Source of the DNA: Candidatus Binatia bacterium
GTDB lineage: Bacteria; Desulfobacterota; Binatia; Bin18
NCBI GenBank assembly: GCA_022820725.1
Contig: JAJEFA010000010.1
Location: 310,001-374,000 of the forward strand
Length of the DNA stretch: 64,000 nucleotides
Direction: 5' to 3'
The notes below the pieces were generated by a model. That model was not told the DNA's origin. It worked only from the letters and a program-made list of their open reading frames with translations, and did not search any database. Made by a program: the position numbers and the translations under genes. Shown in pieces: positions 36,327 through 44,678 of the stretch. Position 1 is the stretch's first letter. Each line of letters begins with the position of its first letter.

Positions 36327-36899
36327 GTGGAAGGTTTTCCCAAAACCGTTGAAGTCAAAGGGACAGCCCTGAGCCTGCGGATGATGAGCGCGGACGATGG
36401 GCCGTTAATGCTGGATTTTGCCCAACAGCTCCCCTATCACGACCTGATGTTTTTACGCCGGGATATTACCAAACAGTCATCTATAGACCGCTGGCTGCAC
36501 GATATCGCCAGCGAAAAGATGTATACCCTGCTCGCGGAGAGCGAGACCCAGCTCCTGGGCTACGCCACCCTGTATCGGAATGACTTTGACTGGTCACGCC
36601 ATGTGGCGGAAATCCGGGTGCTGATTGCCCCAGACGCACGCAAGATGGGCCTGGGCCGCTTGTTGACCCGCGAGGCGTTCAACGTCGCCCTCTCGTTAGG
36701 GATTCAAAAAGTCGTCGCGCGTATGACGCTGGATCAAACCGGCGCCCGCACCGTGTTTGAAGAGCTGGGCTTTCGGGCAGAAGCGATTTTACGCGACGAG
36801 GTCAAAGACCGGGCCGGCAAGACGCACGATATTCTCCTTATGGCCAATGATGTGACTGAATTCCTGGCGCGTGGTGAGGCGTACGGGCTGCCTCGATAA
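36327..36899 (+). CDS. GNAT family N-acetyltransferase
   Basis: This 190-residue protein is a GCN5-related acyltransferase. The acetyl-CoA pyrophosphate loop R-K-M-G-L-G follows the strand VLIAPDA, and the helix after it (LLTREAFNVALSLG) and the strand KVVARMTLDQTGA match the fold. I chose GTG 36327 because an AAAAAGGAGAAG ribosome site lies just upstream and the frame upstream lies inside phaC. It is probably the third gene of the pha operon. The acceptor (protein or small amine) is unknown. Confidence 0.9.
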   Translation: MEGFPKTVEVKGTALSLRMMSADDGPLMLDFAQQLPYHDLMFLRRDITKQSSIDRWLHDIASEKMYTLLAESETQLLGYATLYRNDFDWSRHVAEIRVLIAPDARKMGLGRLLTREAFNVALSLGIQKVVARMTLDQTGARTVFEELGFRAEAILRDEVKDRAGKTHDILLMANDVTEFLARGEAYGLPR

Positions 36900-36953
36900 A
36901 CGGCTTCCAATTTTTTCTGGTGAAAACCGACTATACAAGAGTAACGAGACCGC

Positions 36954-36959
36954 TATAAT
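36954..36959 (+). promoter_or_regulatory. Possible -10 box before the CmcJ-like gene
   Basis: A perfect TATAAT lies 46 bp upstream of the ATG at 37006. The -35 region is poor. A GAAGGGGAAGGAGG ribosome site follows. Confidence 0.35.
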
Positions 36960-37005
36960 CGTTCCTCCACATTACTGAGGAGCAAGGAAGGGGAAGGAGG
37001 CCCCC

Positions 37006-37839
37006 ATGAAAACAGCATCGCACGTCAACGCCCCAATGAGTTATCTCAAGGTTGAAGACCAGCAAGAGAAACCAACCTATTACCTGTGCACCCCGCCTCC
37101 TGGCGTCCCCCAACGAAATACCACCCAAGTCAAACACACGATGGCGATTCAGAACGCCCGCGAGCATATAAACGACATCTCGCTCGATAAACAGGGCATC
37201 ACCTTTACGCAGCATGAAACCGCGGTCGAAAACTTTTATGACGCCGAAGAAGTCAAAGCGGTCTATTATCCCGAGGTAGTCGAGCTGATCAAAAAAATGA
37301 CCGGTGCCGAGAAGGTCCACGTCTTTGATCACAACGTGCGGTGCGCCCCGATGTGTGCTCGTGGCGAAAATGGCGCCCGCGATCCAGTCAAGTTTGCCCA
37401 CAACGATTATACTCTCAAGTCCGGTCCGCAGCGGGTACGCGATCTGCTGCCGGACGGAGAAGCCGAAGAATGGCTGAAACATCGCTTTGCCGTTATCAAT
37501 GTCTGGCGACCGATTCGCGGCCCGGTGCAGGACGCCCCGCTGGCCGTGTGTGATGCCGCCAGCATGACGCAGGACGACTTTAACGAGACCGACCTGAAGT
37601 ACGAAGACCGGACCGGTGAGGTCTATTCGGTCTCCCATAACCCCAACCACCGCTGGTTTTACTTCCCGCAGATGGAGCGCAACGAAGCCATGCTGCTCAA
37701 GTGTTACGACTCGGCCACCGATGGGCGGGCGCGTTTCACCGCCCATTCGGCGTTTGAAGACCCAACGTCTCCAGCGGATGCGCCGGCTCGGGAGAGCATT
37801 GAAACGCGGACACTGGTTTTCTTTCCACCTGAAGCATAG
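37006..37839 (+). CDS. CmcJ/NvfI family oxidoreductase (2-oxoglutarate/Fe(II) dioxygenase-like)
   Basis: This 277-residue protein matches the family that includes cephamycin CmcJ, the fungal NvfI oxygenase and asaB. The conserved series is LDKQGITFTQHET, VHVFDHNVRC, a HNDYT segment with likely iron ligands, and FAVINVWRPIRGPVQDAPLAVCDAAS. Members act in natural-product or aromatic modification as Fe(II)/2-oxoglutarate enzymes, but the exact chemistry here is unknown. It is a single-gene unit: a -10-like box lies upstream and an intrinsic terminator downstream. Confidence 0.85.
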   Translation: MKTASHVNAPMSYLKVEDQQEKPTYYLCTPPPGVPQRNTTQVKHTMAIQNAREHINDISLDKQGITFTQHETAVENFYDAEEVKAVYYPEVVELIKKMTGAEKVHVFDHNVRCAPMCARGENGARDPVKFAHNDYTLKSGPQRVRDLLPDGEAEEWLKHRFAVINVWRPIRGPVQDAPLAVCDAASMTQDDFNETDLKYEDRTGEVYSVSHNPNHRWFYFPQMERNEAMLLKCYDSATDGRARFTAHSAFEDPTSPADAPARESIETRTLVFFPPEA

Positions 37840-37860
37840 AAAACGATTGACGAACACGGC

Positions 37861-37888
37861 AGGGGGCCTTCTGGCCCCCTCACTTTTT
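37861..37888 (+). terminator. Intrinsic terminator after the CmcJ-like gene
   Basis: AGGGGGCC and GGCCCCCT form a perfect 8-bp GC-rich stem with a TTCT loop, followed by CACTTTTT. It is 21 bp after the stop codon of the 37006-37839 gene. Confidence 0.8.
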
Positions 37889-37951
37889 CGAGTTTTTTCT
37901 CAAGTTTCTCTACGGGCATACGACAAACCTTTTCACAGCAGGGGGTGACCT

Positions 37952-39154
37952 ATGGAATTCGGTGTTTTCTATCTTCCCGCGATTGGCAGTAAGAGCGAGT
38001 TGCAAGCGGGCATGGCTGGTCGGCGGACAGACCTCTACCAGCGCATGCTGCGCAACCTGTCTGAGCAGGCTCAGTATCTCGACGCGCACGGCTACTATGG
38101 CATTGGCTTCACCGAGCACCACTTCCATATCGAAGGCGAAGAGGTTTCGACCAACCCCCTCATGCTCGACCTGTATCTCGGCATGCAGACCGAGAACATC
38201 CGGCTGGGACAACTCGGCCTGGTCCTCCCCTGCCAGAATCCCATTCGCGTGGCTGAAGACACCGCCATTCTCGACCAGGTCACCAAAGGTCGGGCCTTTG
38301 TTGGCTTTGCCCGGGGCTATCAGCCGCGTTGGGTCAACACCCTGGGGCAGCACTACGACATCCTGGCTGACAACAACACCGACCCGGAACGGTACGAAGA
38401 GCTCAAGAGAGAACTCTACCAGGAGCATTTTCAAATTATCATGAAGGCCTGGACCAACCCGACCTTCAGTCATTCGGGTAAGTACTGGCAGATTCCGCCC
38501 AAGGATATTTTCTGGCCGGCGCATAATGTCACTCGCGAGTTTGGCCAGGGCGTGGACGACGACGGTATTCTGACCGAGATAGGCACGGTGCCCGAACCGT
38601 ATCAAAAGCCCCACCCGCCCCTCTTTCAGCCGTTCAGCTTTTCAGAGTCCTCGGTCCGCTGGGCCGCCCAGAACAATGTCGTTCCGCTGACCGTCGTCTG
38701 CGACCCGGACATCTGCTCCGGCCAGTTCCGCGCCTGCCAGGAAGGCGCGGCTGAGGTCGGTAAGAGTCTGGATTTCGGTCAGGGCGTCGGCCTGGTGCGT
38801 GAGGTGATCGTGGCCGACACGGACGAGGAAGCCATGGCCCTGGGCAGAGAGAGCGGCTGTTTTATCTGGACCAAGTTCTTTGAGCCGTTCGGCTTCAACG
38901 CCGCCCTGATGCGGGTGGACGAGGATTACCGAACGATCCCGAATACGTTCGAGTCCATGGTCGAGCGGGGCCTCACCATTTGTGGCAGCCCGGATACCGT
39001 GAGCCGTAAGTTTGAGGCGATCTTCAAAAAGTTGCCGGCCGAGTACTTCTGGCTCTACACCTATAATGAACTCGTGCCGCATAAGAACGTCATGCACAGT
39101 TTCGAGTTGTTGACCGAAAAAGTGTTGCCGAATTTTACGGATAAAATTCAGTAG
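37952..39154 (+). CDS. LLM class flavin-dependent oxidoreductase
   Basis: This 400-residue protein belongs to the bacterial luciferase-like monooxygenase family (TIM barrel using FMNH2 or F420H2). Key segments are GIGFTEHHFHIEGE, LGQLGLVLPCQNPIRVAEDTA and GRAFVGFARGYQPRW. The length of 400 is greater than that of the two other LLM proteins here because of an insertion in the middle (residues 170-210). A GCAGGGGGTGAC ribosome site precedes ATG. It starts a new unit after the terminator. Substrate unknown. Confidence 0.92.
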   Translation: MEFGVFYLPAIGSKSELQAGMAGRRTDLYQRMLRNLSEQAQYLDAHGYYGIGFTEHHFHIEGEEVSTNPLMLDLYLGMQTENIRLGQLGLVLPCQNPIRVAEDTAILDQVTKGRAFVGFARGYQPRWVNTLGQHYDILADNNTDPERYEELKRELYQEHFQIIMKAWTNPTFSHSGKYWQIPPKDIFWPAHNVTREFGQGVDDDGILTEIGTVPEPYQKPHPPLFQPFSFSESSVRWAAQNNVVPLTVVCDPDICSGQFRACQEGAAEVGKSLDFGQGVGLVREVIVADTDEEAMALGRESGCFIWTKFFEPFGFNAALMRVDEDYRTIPNTFESMVERGLTICGSPDTVSRKFEAIFKKLPAEYFWLYTYNELVPHKNVMHSFELLTEKVLPNFTDKIQ

Positions 39155-39270
39155 GCAGTGTCCTTCCTTACTTGAGAGCGGAGGGGTAGGAGACCCTCTA
39201 CCCCATCCACTCTTCCATCCTGTTGACTGCACCGTTCCGCGCCAGTAGAAGGTTGCGGCGAGGAACAGTG

Positions 39271-39900
39271 ATGACACGCGGCGGTTGTCTATATTCGTTA
39301 CACCGGGCTGTACACAAAACGGACTTCCGGGGTCTCACTCGTCGCGCCCTGTTGACCTGCCTGTTTGGGCTGGGGCTGGGCCTGCCGGCCTTTGACCGGG
39401 CGGCAAACGCTGCGAGAAAAAAAGACCCGCGCCGGTCACGGCTGACACCCGGCGATCAACTGGTCTTCGCCTTTGGGGACCGGGCCGGACAGGCCATCAC
39501 ACCCCAAGACATCTCGGTAGGCGAGCGCCCGGAGTTCGCCTATCCCAAGGACCCGGCGACCGATACCGTGCGCAGCCGGTTTCGACTCAATCAGGTTCTG
39601 CTGATCCGGTTGAAACCGGAAGAGCTGAGTGAAAAGACGCGCGCGCGATCATTGGATGGACTCGTGTGCTATTCAGCCGTATGTACCCACACGGGTTGTG
39701 ATGTGTCCGAATGGATCGGGCCGACGCAGCAGCTTGTCTGTCCGTGTCATGCGTCGTTCTTTGACCCGAAAAACCATGGCCGCGTGGTCGGCGGCCCGGC
39801 ACCGAAGCCCTTGGCGACCCTTCCATTAGAGGTGAGAGACGGGCTCCTGACGGTCAAGGGTCCGTTTATCGGTAAAGTCGGTTTTAAGAAAAAGAAATAA
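39271..39900 (+). CDS. Exported Rieske (2Fe-2S) protein
   Basis: This 209-residue protein has a twin-arginine-like leader (LTRRALLTCLFGLGLGL) and a Rieske domain. The cluster ligands are C138-T-H140 and CPCH (second Cys and His), with C143 and the first Cys of CPCH as the expected disulfide. The residues after it (HASFFDPKNHGRVVGGPAPKPLATLP) are typical. It ends 11 bp before the PQQ dehydrogenase gene. It could pass electrons from the dehydrogenase to a cytochrome, but it is not a cytochrome bc1 subunit by context. ATG 39271 follows a GAGGAA site; the upstream frame to 39223 is less likely. Confidence 0.88.
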   Translation: MTRGGCLYSLHRAVHKTDFRGLTRRALLTCLFGLGLGLPAFDRAANAARKKDPRRSRLTPGDQLVFAFGDRAGQAITPQDISVGERPEFAYPKDPATDTVRSRFRLNQVLLIRLKPEELSEKTRARSLDGLVCYSAVCTHTGCDVSEWIGPTQQLVCPCHASFFDPKNHGRVVGGPAPKPLATLPLEVRDGLLTVKGPFIGKVGFKKKK

Positions 39901-39911
39901 GGATACGTCAG

Positions 39912-41642
39912 ATGCGATACAGCACGTTCAGCCTCCTCACGAGTCTCCTCGTCAGTCTCTTCGGGTTTGCGCCCGCTCTGATATGCGCCCAGCAGCAGGA
40001 CTACACGCCCGTGACCGCACAGCGACTGTTGCAGCCCGAGCCTGAAAACTGGCTCATGTATCGCGGGACGTATAATAGCTGGGGCTATAGTCCCCTGGAG
40101 CAGATTACGCCGGCCAATGTGGGCAAGCTCGTTCCAGTCTGGACCTTTTCCACCGGCGTGACGGAAGGCCATCAAGCCCCGCCGATCGTGAACAACGGCG
40201 TCATGTTCGTCACCTCCCCCGAGAATCAGGTCTTTGCCTTTAATGCCAAGACGGGCGACCTCTTGTGGCGCTATGAGCGCGAGTTGCCCGAAGACCTGTT
40301 CCAGTTGCATCCGACCAATCGTGGCGTCGCCCTGTATGGCGATAAAGTCTACTTCGGGACGGTCGATACCTGTGTGGTCGCCCTGGATGCCAAAACGGGC
40401 GAAGTAGTCTGGGAGGAAGAGCTCGAAGACTATTTATCCGGCTATTACATGACCCTCGCCCCCTTGGCGGTGAACGGCAAAATCATTGTCGGCATGTCGG
40501 GTGGGGAGTTTGGTATCCGTGGTTTTATCCAGGCCCTGGATGCCGAGACCGGCAAATCCATATGGAAAACCCATACCATTCCCGGACCGGAAGAGCCCGG
40601 CCACGAGAGTTGGGAAGGCGAGAGCTGGAAGACCGGCGGGGTGTCGATTTGGGTGACCGGCAGCTATGACCCGGACCTCAACCTCACCTTCTGGGGAACC
40701 GGGAATGCCGGCCCGTTTATGGGTGAGGCTCGACCGGGGAATAATCTGTACTCGACTTCGGTCATCGCCTTGGACGCGGACAGTGGTGAGCTGAAAGCGC
40801 ACCATCAATACCACTGGAACGGCTCATGGGATTGGGACGAAGTGTCCGCCCCGTTGTTGATCGATGTCAAAAAGGGCGACCGGACCTTTAAGGGCTTGGT
40901 GCACCCCGCGCGCAACGGCTATCTGTGGACGTTGGAGCGCAGTGCGGACCAGATCAATTTTGTGGAAGCCCGGCCTTTTGTCCGCCAGAATGTTTTCAAA
41001 AGCATTGACCCTGAAACGGGCCGCCCTGAATACGATACCACGAAAATTCCCGGTATCGGGCGACGCGCCGAGTACTGCCCATCCTCATGGGGCGGCAAGG
41101 ACTGGCCACCGGCGGCGTATAATCCCAAGACCGGCCTGCTCTACGTCCCGGCCAACGAGAACCTCTGCGGTGCGCTGACCGGTCGAAAAGAAACCTATCG
41201 ACCTGGTCAACTCTATATGGGCGTCGCGTTTCCGGACGATTTTGAATTACTGCCCCATCCGGACGCCAAAGACCATATTGGTGAACTCCAGGCTTGGGAT
41301 TTGAACGCGGGCAAGAAAGTCTGGACCTCAACCTTTAAGAGCCATAACTGGGGGCCGGTGCTCACGACCGGCGGCGGTCTTGTTTTTATGGGGGGGACCA
41401 ATGATCGCTACTTTCGTGCCTTTGACGCCAAGACCGGCCAGGTCTTATGGCAGCAACGGACAAATTCCGGGGTAACCGGCGTCCCCACAACGTATCAAGT
41501 CGATGGGGTCCAGTATGTTGCCGTGCTGTCGGGCTGGGGCGTGGATGCAGAGCGGAAACAGGAGATGCTGAATACCTTCTACGGCACCAAGACGCACGTC
41601 CCGCAGGGCGGAGTGCTGTGGGTGTTCGCGGTTCGGGAGTAG
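39912..41642 (+). CDS. PQQ-dependent alcohol dehydrogenase, DWD (lanthanide-type) motif
   Basis: This is a periplasmic quinoprotein of 576 residues, an eight-bladed W-motif propeller binding pyrroloquinoline quinone. A signal peptide covers about residues 1-26 (cleavage after ICA). The catalytic aspartate is D307 in SWDWDE, with D309 two residues on, the position that in lanthanide enzymes (XoxF, ExaF) supplies the extra metal ligand. The adjacent-cysteine disulfide of classical methanol dehydrogenases is missing: the segment reads L-H-P134-T135-N-R-G. No cytochrome domain is attached. It forms a pair with the Rieske gene. Alcohol specificity is unknown. Confidence 0.92.
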   Translation: MRYSTFSLLTSLLVSLFGFAPALICAQQQDYTPVTAQRLLQPEPENWLMYRGTYNSWGYSPLEQITPANVGKLVPVWTFSTGVTEGHQAPPIVNNGVMFVTSPENQVFAFNAKTGDLLWRYERELPEDLFQLHPTNRGVALYGDKVYFGTVDTCVVALDAKTGEVVWEEELEDYLSGYYMTLAPLAVNGKIIVGMSGGEFGIRGFIQALDAETGKSIWKTHTIPGPEEPGHESWEGESWKTGGVSIWVTGSYDPDLNLTFWGTGNAGPFMGEARPGNNLYSTSVIALDADSGELKAHHQYHWNGSWDWDEVSAPLLIDVKKGDRTFKGLVHPARNGYLWTLERSADQINFVEARPFVRQNVFKSIDPETGRPEYDTTKIPGIGRRAEYCPSSWGGKDWPPAAYNPKTGLLYVPANENLCGALTGRKETYRPGQLYMGVAFPDDFELLPHPDAKDHIGELQAWDLNAGKKVWTSTFKSHNWGPVLTTGGGLVFMGGTNDRYFRAFDAKTGQVLWQQRTNSGVTGVPTTYQVDGVQYVAVLSGWGVDAERKQEMLNTFYGTKTHVPQGGVLWVFAVRE

Positions 41643-41645
41643 CCC

Positions 41646-42488
41646 TCAACGTCCCACATCAAAAAGCCGCTCACCGTTTCGCCAACGAAGGGTTGCGTCC
41701 GGCAGGTCGAGCGCACGGAGTAAGGCCGCGTTGAGTTCATACGCCCCGCCATCAAGCTCAGCGTTCTGCGTGGCGTCACTCAGACCGTTCAGCACCGCAT
41801 TCCCCATGACAAAAGCGAAGGTATCAACAGGCACTTTCGTTGTGGCCTGGCTTTGTCCGTAGGCCCGTTCGCACGCCTCAAGGCGAACGGAGTTCCAGCC
41901 ACGACATTTGAACGGGCGGGCTTCATAGGCCATACATGTATCGTCCTGGAGGAGAGCGCAGGGGAGTCGCTTCTGGTCCGGTAAGCTGGTCGTGCCCTGC
42001 TCACACCGAGCTTCCAGCCTGCTCCGCACGGCTGCCAACTCCTCAGGTGTACAGTTGACTCGCAGCCAGTCCGCCAGATAAACCACCTCAGCGGCACTGA
42101 CCAACACAACGGGTAAATAACAACAAAAGGCGCAGCCCGCTTTACACGCGCGCCGATTACGATCGGGCGACTGGTCGATCCGGTCGTCCGCCCAGGCGTG
42201 CGCGGAGTTCACCAGGAATGCTACGGACGCTTCCTTGTCATCACTGTTCAGGGCAGCAAGCGCCTCATGATACTGCGCAGCATAAGCAATCAACTCCTCG
42301 CCGCCGGCCTGGGGCAGCCCGTGTTCACGGAGTTGGCCGATAAACTGTTGCACTTCCTGAGGCGAAGCAGCCTGTTGGAGTTGGCTCTTAATCCGAGTAA
42401 TATCCAACCGTGGCGGAGACGTTTTCTCTTCTCCAGTCGGTTTCTTCTTCGTGGCCTTGGCTTGCCGTCGGCGTTCGGCGCGATTCAT
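41646..42488 (-). CDS. YkgJ family cysteine cluster protein
   Basis: This 280-residue protein has the YkgJ (Fe-S or zinc) cysteine pattern: ACKAGCAFCC, then CALLQDDTCMAYEARPFKCRGW. Such proteins are of unknown function, sometimes tied to protein modification. The N-terminal 60 residues are basic and polar (RRRQAKATKKKPTG) and may be an extension. It is convergent with the PQQ dehydrogenase gene (3 bp apart) and diverges from the HIT gene. Confidence 0.9.
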   Translation of the reverse strand: MNRAERRRQAKATKKKPTGEEKTSPPRLDITRIKSQLQQAASPQEVQQFIGQLREHGLPQAGGEELIAYAAQYHEALAALNSDDKEASVAFLVNSAHAWADDRIDQSPDRNRRACKAGCAFCCYLPVVLVSAAEVVYLADWLRVNCTPEELAAVRSRLEARCEQGTTSLPDQKRLPCALLQDDTCMAYEARPFKCRGWNSVRLEACERAYGQSQATTKVPVDTFAFVMGNAVLNGLSDATQNAELDGGAYELNAALLRALDLPDATLRWRNGERLFDVGR

Positions 42489-42517
42489 GTAGGCTCCCGT
42501 TTATCCTCAGTCAGATT

Positions 42518-42537
42518 CGGATAAGGTCAGTTATCCG
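42518..42537. promoter_or_regulatory. Inverted repeat in divergent promoter region
   Basis: CGGATAA and TTATCCG form a perfect 7-bp inverted repeat across 6 bp, between the YkgJ and HIT gene starts. Another TTATCC lies at 42501-42506. It could be an operator; the binding protein is unknown. Confidence 0.4.
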
Positions 42538-42581
42538 CAAGATTAACTACAGATACACTCGGTGCAAAAGGAGAGCTTTGT

Positions 42582-43040
42582 ATGGACTGCTACGCGTGTC
42601 AACTGATTCAGGGCCAAAAAAACCTTCCAGGCGGACACGTTCATCGTACGCGACACTGGGTTGTCGAACACTGTACTGGACCTCTCGGCGTTGGGACGCT
42701 TATCGTCAAACCCTTGCGACACTGCCTGCATTTATGGGAACTCACCAGCCAAGAGACAGCAGAGATGGGGCCGCTATTCCACGAGGTGTCGCAAGTCGTT
42801 TCTGAACTTCTCCAACCAAGCCAAGTATACGTTTGCTTGTGGTCTCACGCAGGGTGGCGGCCGCAACATTTGCATTTCGTTGTACAGCCGAGTTGGGAGA
42901 ACCTGAAGAATATTTCCGACAAGCCAGGGCCGTATCTCCAGGCAGCAATGTTCCAGACGGGTGAGACACCCAATCAAGCTGCGGTCGAGCGATTCTGTGA
43001 GAAAGCGCGCGGAGTCTTTCAAAAAGACAGGCCATGGTGA
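42582..43040 (+). CDS. HIT family (histidine triad) protein
   Basis: This 152-residue protein has a HIT-like fold that hydrolyses or transfers nucleotidyl groups. The HxHx motif appears as QHLHFVVQP near residue 95. The N-terminal segment has CxxC (CYAC) and, after it, a strand that fits the family's zinc or nucleotide region, and GTLIVKPLRHCLHLWEL is also conserved. The gene ends 54 bp before the GFA gene start. The nucleotide substrate is unknown. Confidence 0.85.
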   Translation: MDCYACQLIQGQKNLPGGHVHRTRHWVVEHCTGPLGVGTLIVKPLRHCLHLWELTSQETAEMGPLFHEVSQVVSELLQPSQVYVCLWSHAGWRPQHLHFVVQPSWENLKNISDKPGPYLQAAMFQTGETPNQAAVERFCEKARGVFQKDRPW

Positions 43041-43094
43041 GGTCGTATGTACGGGAACGCTTCGGTATACCACGTAGGACTAAGGAGAGAGACC

Positions 43095-43562
43095 GTGAAC
43101 GATACGTTTCAGGGGGGCTGTTACTGTGGCGATATCCGGTTTGAGGTCTCAGATATTTTTGATGCGGGGTATTGTCATTGCTCGGTATGTCGCCGACTCA
43201 GCGGAGCGCCAGCCATCGTTTGGGCGAGCGCCCCTGCTCACTCCTTTCGCCTTACTCAAGGCTCGCCGTCGATGTTCCGTTCATCCGAGAACTGGGAGCG
43301 ATATTTCTGTTCAACCTGCGGTTGTAGTCTGTTCGGTCGTTATAGGGGGCCTCTGACGGACCAACAGGATTTCGTCTCCTTCAACCCTTGTATTCTTGAC
43401 GATTCTGAAGCCGTTAGACCAACCGTCCACATTTGGTACGACTCCAGTGCCCCGTATTTTGACACAACAGATGACTTACCGCGTTTCCCTGAAGGAACGA
43501 TAAATCATCCCAGCAAGCGCCCGTCGTGGCGCGCTCCAAGACAAGGCGGGACAAGGAAATAA
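43095..43562 (+). CDS. GFA family zinc protein (CENP-V type)
   Basis: This 155-residue protein has the GFA zinc fold. The cysteine sets are GGCYCGDIRFEV, YCHCSVCRRLSG and FCSTCGCSLFG, which bind two zinc ions. Members were named for glutathione-dependent formaldehyde activation, but most are uncharacterised. I chose GTG 43095, 7 bp after AAGGAG; a longer frame begins at ATG 43047. The C-terminal end overlaps a direct repeat at 43543-43570 and may be an addition by that repeat. Confidence 0.88.
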   Translation: MNDTFQGGCYCGDIRFEVSDIFDAGYCHCSVCRRLSGAPAIVWASAPAHSFRLTQGSPSMFRSSENWERYFCSTCGCSLFGRYRGPLTDQQDFVSFNPCILDDSEAVRPTVHIWYDSSAPYFDTTDDLPRFPEGTINHPSKRPSWRAPRQGGTRK

Positions 43563-43580
43563 GGCGGGACGGCAACCGCC
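43543..43580 (+). repeat. Direct AAGGCGGGAC repeat with hairpin between convergent genes
   Basis: AAGGCGGGAC occurs at 43543-43552 and 43561-43570. The second copy starts a hairpin, GGCGG (43563-43567) with CCGCC (43576-43580). The unit sits where the GFA gene and the cupin gene converge. It resembles short GGCGG...CCGCCCTACG interspersed elements and may also act as a bidirectional stop. Confidence 0.45.
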
Positions 43581-44027
43581 CTACGCTTGTCCGGTCTGCT
43601 GTGCCCACAGGCCGTCGGCCTGTTCCCAGCCCACGACGGCCAGGGTATTACCGTCCTCGTCAATAAATTGGAGCGGGCCGAGGAAGGTCATATAGAATTC
43701 ACTGTCTTCAACAAAATTGGTCTGGTCGTGCCGGGCATTACAGGCCTCGTAGCCATAGCCGACGGCCACCGCTGTCGCTCCACCATCGTCCGCGCCTCCA
43801 CGGACTTCCATTTTTCCCTTAGTCAGAAAATATTCCCCCGGCCCCACATGAACATGCCGGGCAAACGAGGAACCCTTCGGGCAATCAAAAATCGCAGTCC
43901 AGGCTCCCATCTCGGGCGAGACGTGCAACAGCTTCCACCGAATGCCTCCGGTTGAAAATTCTCCGGGAAACGGTTGCCAGCCGACTGAGTCAACGTGGAC
44001 GTATTCGCCTTCGATTTTTTGTTTCAT
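43581..44027 (-). CDS. Cupin domain protein (ChrR-like)
   Basis: This 148-residue protein is a small beta-barrel cupin. The first motif is seen as ARHVHVGPGEYFLTKGKMEVRGG and the second as the EFYMTFLGPLQFID strand. The metal ligands (His, His, Glu) fit, and the closest group is the cupin of ChrR-like anti-sigma factors or dioxygenases. ATG 44027 is preceded by GGAAGGAGGGTC. No sigma factor gene is nearby. The paralogue at 60247 has a related layout. Confidence 0.85.
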   Translation of the reverse strand: MKQKIEGEYVHVDSVGWQPFPGEFSTGGIRWKLLHVSPEMGAWTAIFDCPKGSSFARHVHVGPGEYFLTKGKMEVRGGADDGGATAVAVGYGYEACNARHDQTNFVEDSEFYMTFLGPLQFIDEDGNTLAVVGWEQADGLWAQQTGQA

Positions 44028-44105
44028 ACCAGGACCCTCCTTCCGGGTTTGAGCCGGTTGTCTGACGTGTGATGCGTTCGGTCCAGCCAACGCGGGACGT
44101 CAGTG

Positions 44106-44399
44106 TCAGCCGGGGTGGTTGTGTTCGGTCGGAGCCGGTGCTTCCCGGAGCTGTTCATCAAAATCAAACGGATGCTTATCATGACCAAATATCGGTTCAA
44201 GCTTTGGCTGCGATACAACCGCATGGATAGGCCGCGCGACCAGCCACTCAAGCATATAGCCGACCGCGTGGACCGGATAGGATACAATCCGCAGCGGATG
44301 GGTATCCTCAAAATCATCATAATTGTCGCCGGCAACCGCCACGGGAGCCAGGAGCAGCACGGCTGCCACCGCCACGATCGCTTGTTTCTTCCATGTCAT
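44106..44399 (-). CDS. Small exported hypothetical protein
   Basis: This 97-residue protein begins with a signal peptide (KKQAIVAVAAVLLLAPVAVAG) and continues with a polar segment with HPLRIVSYPVHAVGYMLEWLVARPIHAVVSQP and a His-rich tail. I recognise no named family, though similar small exported proteins with this VHAVGY pattern occur in other uncultured bacteria. ATG 44399 is 8 bp after AGGAGG; the open frame runs further upstream to 44666 and was not used. Confidence 0.65.
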   Translation of the reverse strand: MTWKKQAIVAVAAVLLLAPVAVAGDNYDDFEDTHPLRIVSYPVHAVGYMLEWLVARPIHAVVSQPKLEPIFGHDKHPFDFDEQLREAPAPTEHNHPG

Positions 44400-44445
44400 G
44401 AGAGACTGCCTCCTCTTCTGCATATCCGTCTTCACCCCGTGTACT

Positions 44446-44619
44446 CTACTCCTCTTGCCTGGAGCGCTCAATCTCTTTTCTCGCCTCCCGCCGGGCAACC
44501 GGACGATGATATTTCTTTTCGTCCTCTTGCAGGCGGGCTGGTGGCGGGAGTGCTTTCCGTACCCGGCGGAGCGCGTCGAGCGTAGACACGACGGCCGGTT
44601 TCTTTTTCTTTTGGGACAT
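44446..44619 (-). CDS. Small basic hypothetical protein
   Basis: This 57-residue protein is lysine and arginine rich (MSQKKKKPAV... RRVRKAL... ARREARKEIERS) with a helical C-terminus. No family is recognised. The start ATG 44619 is chosen over an upstream start; a GAGAAG is 9 bp before it. It is the gene between hemB and the exported small protein, on the same strand as both. It could be a nucleic-acid binding peptide, or not a gene at all. Confidence 0.45.
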   Translation of the reverse strand: MSQKKKKPAVVSTLDALRRVRKALPPPARLQEDEKKYHRPVARREARKEIERSRQEE

Positions 44620-44678
44620 GACGGACACTTCTCGATAATCAATGCCATCAAACAAAAAACGGACACACTCTCATAACG

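Noticed and set aside
36931..37857. Long minus-strand open frame (308 codons) antisense to the CmcJ-like gene
   Set aside because: The plus-strand gene has family motifs, a ribosome site and a terminator; the antisense frame has none.
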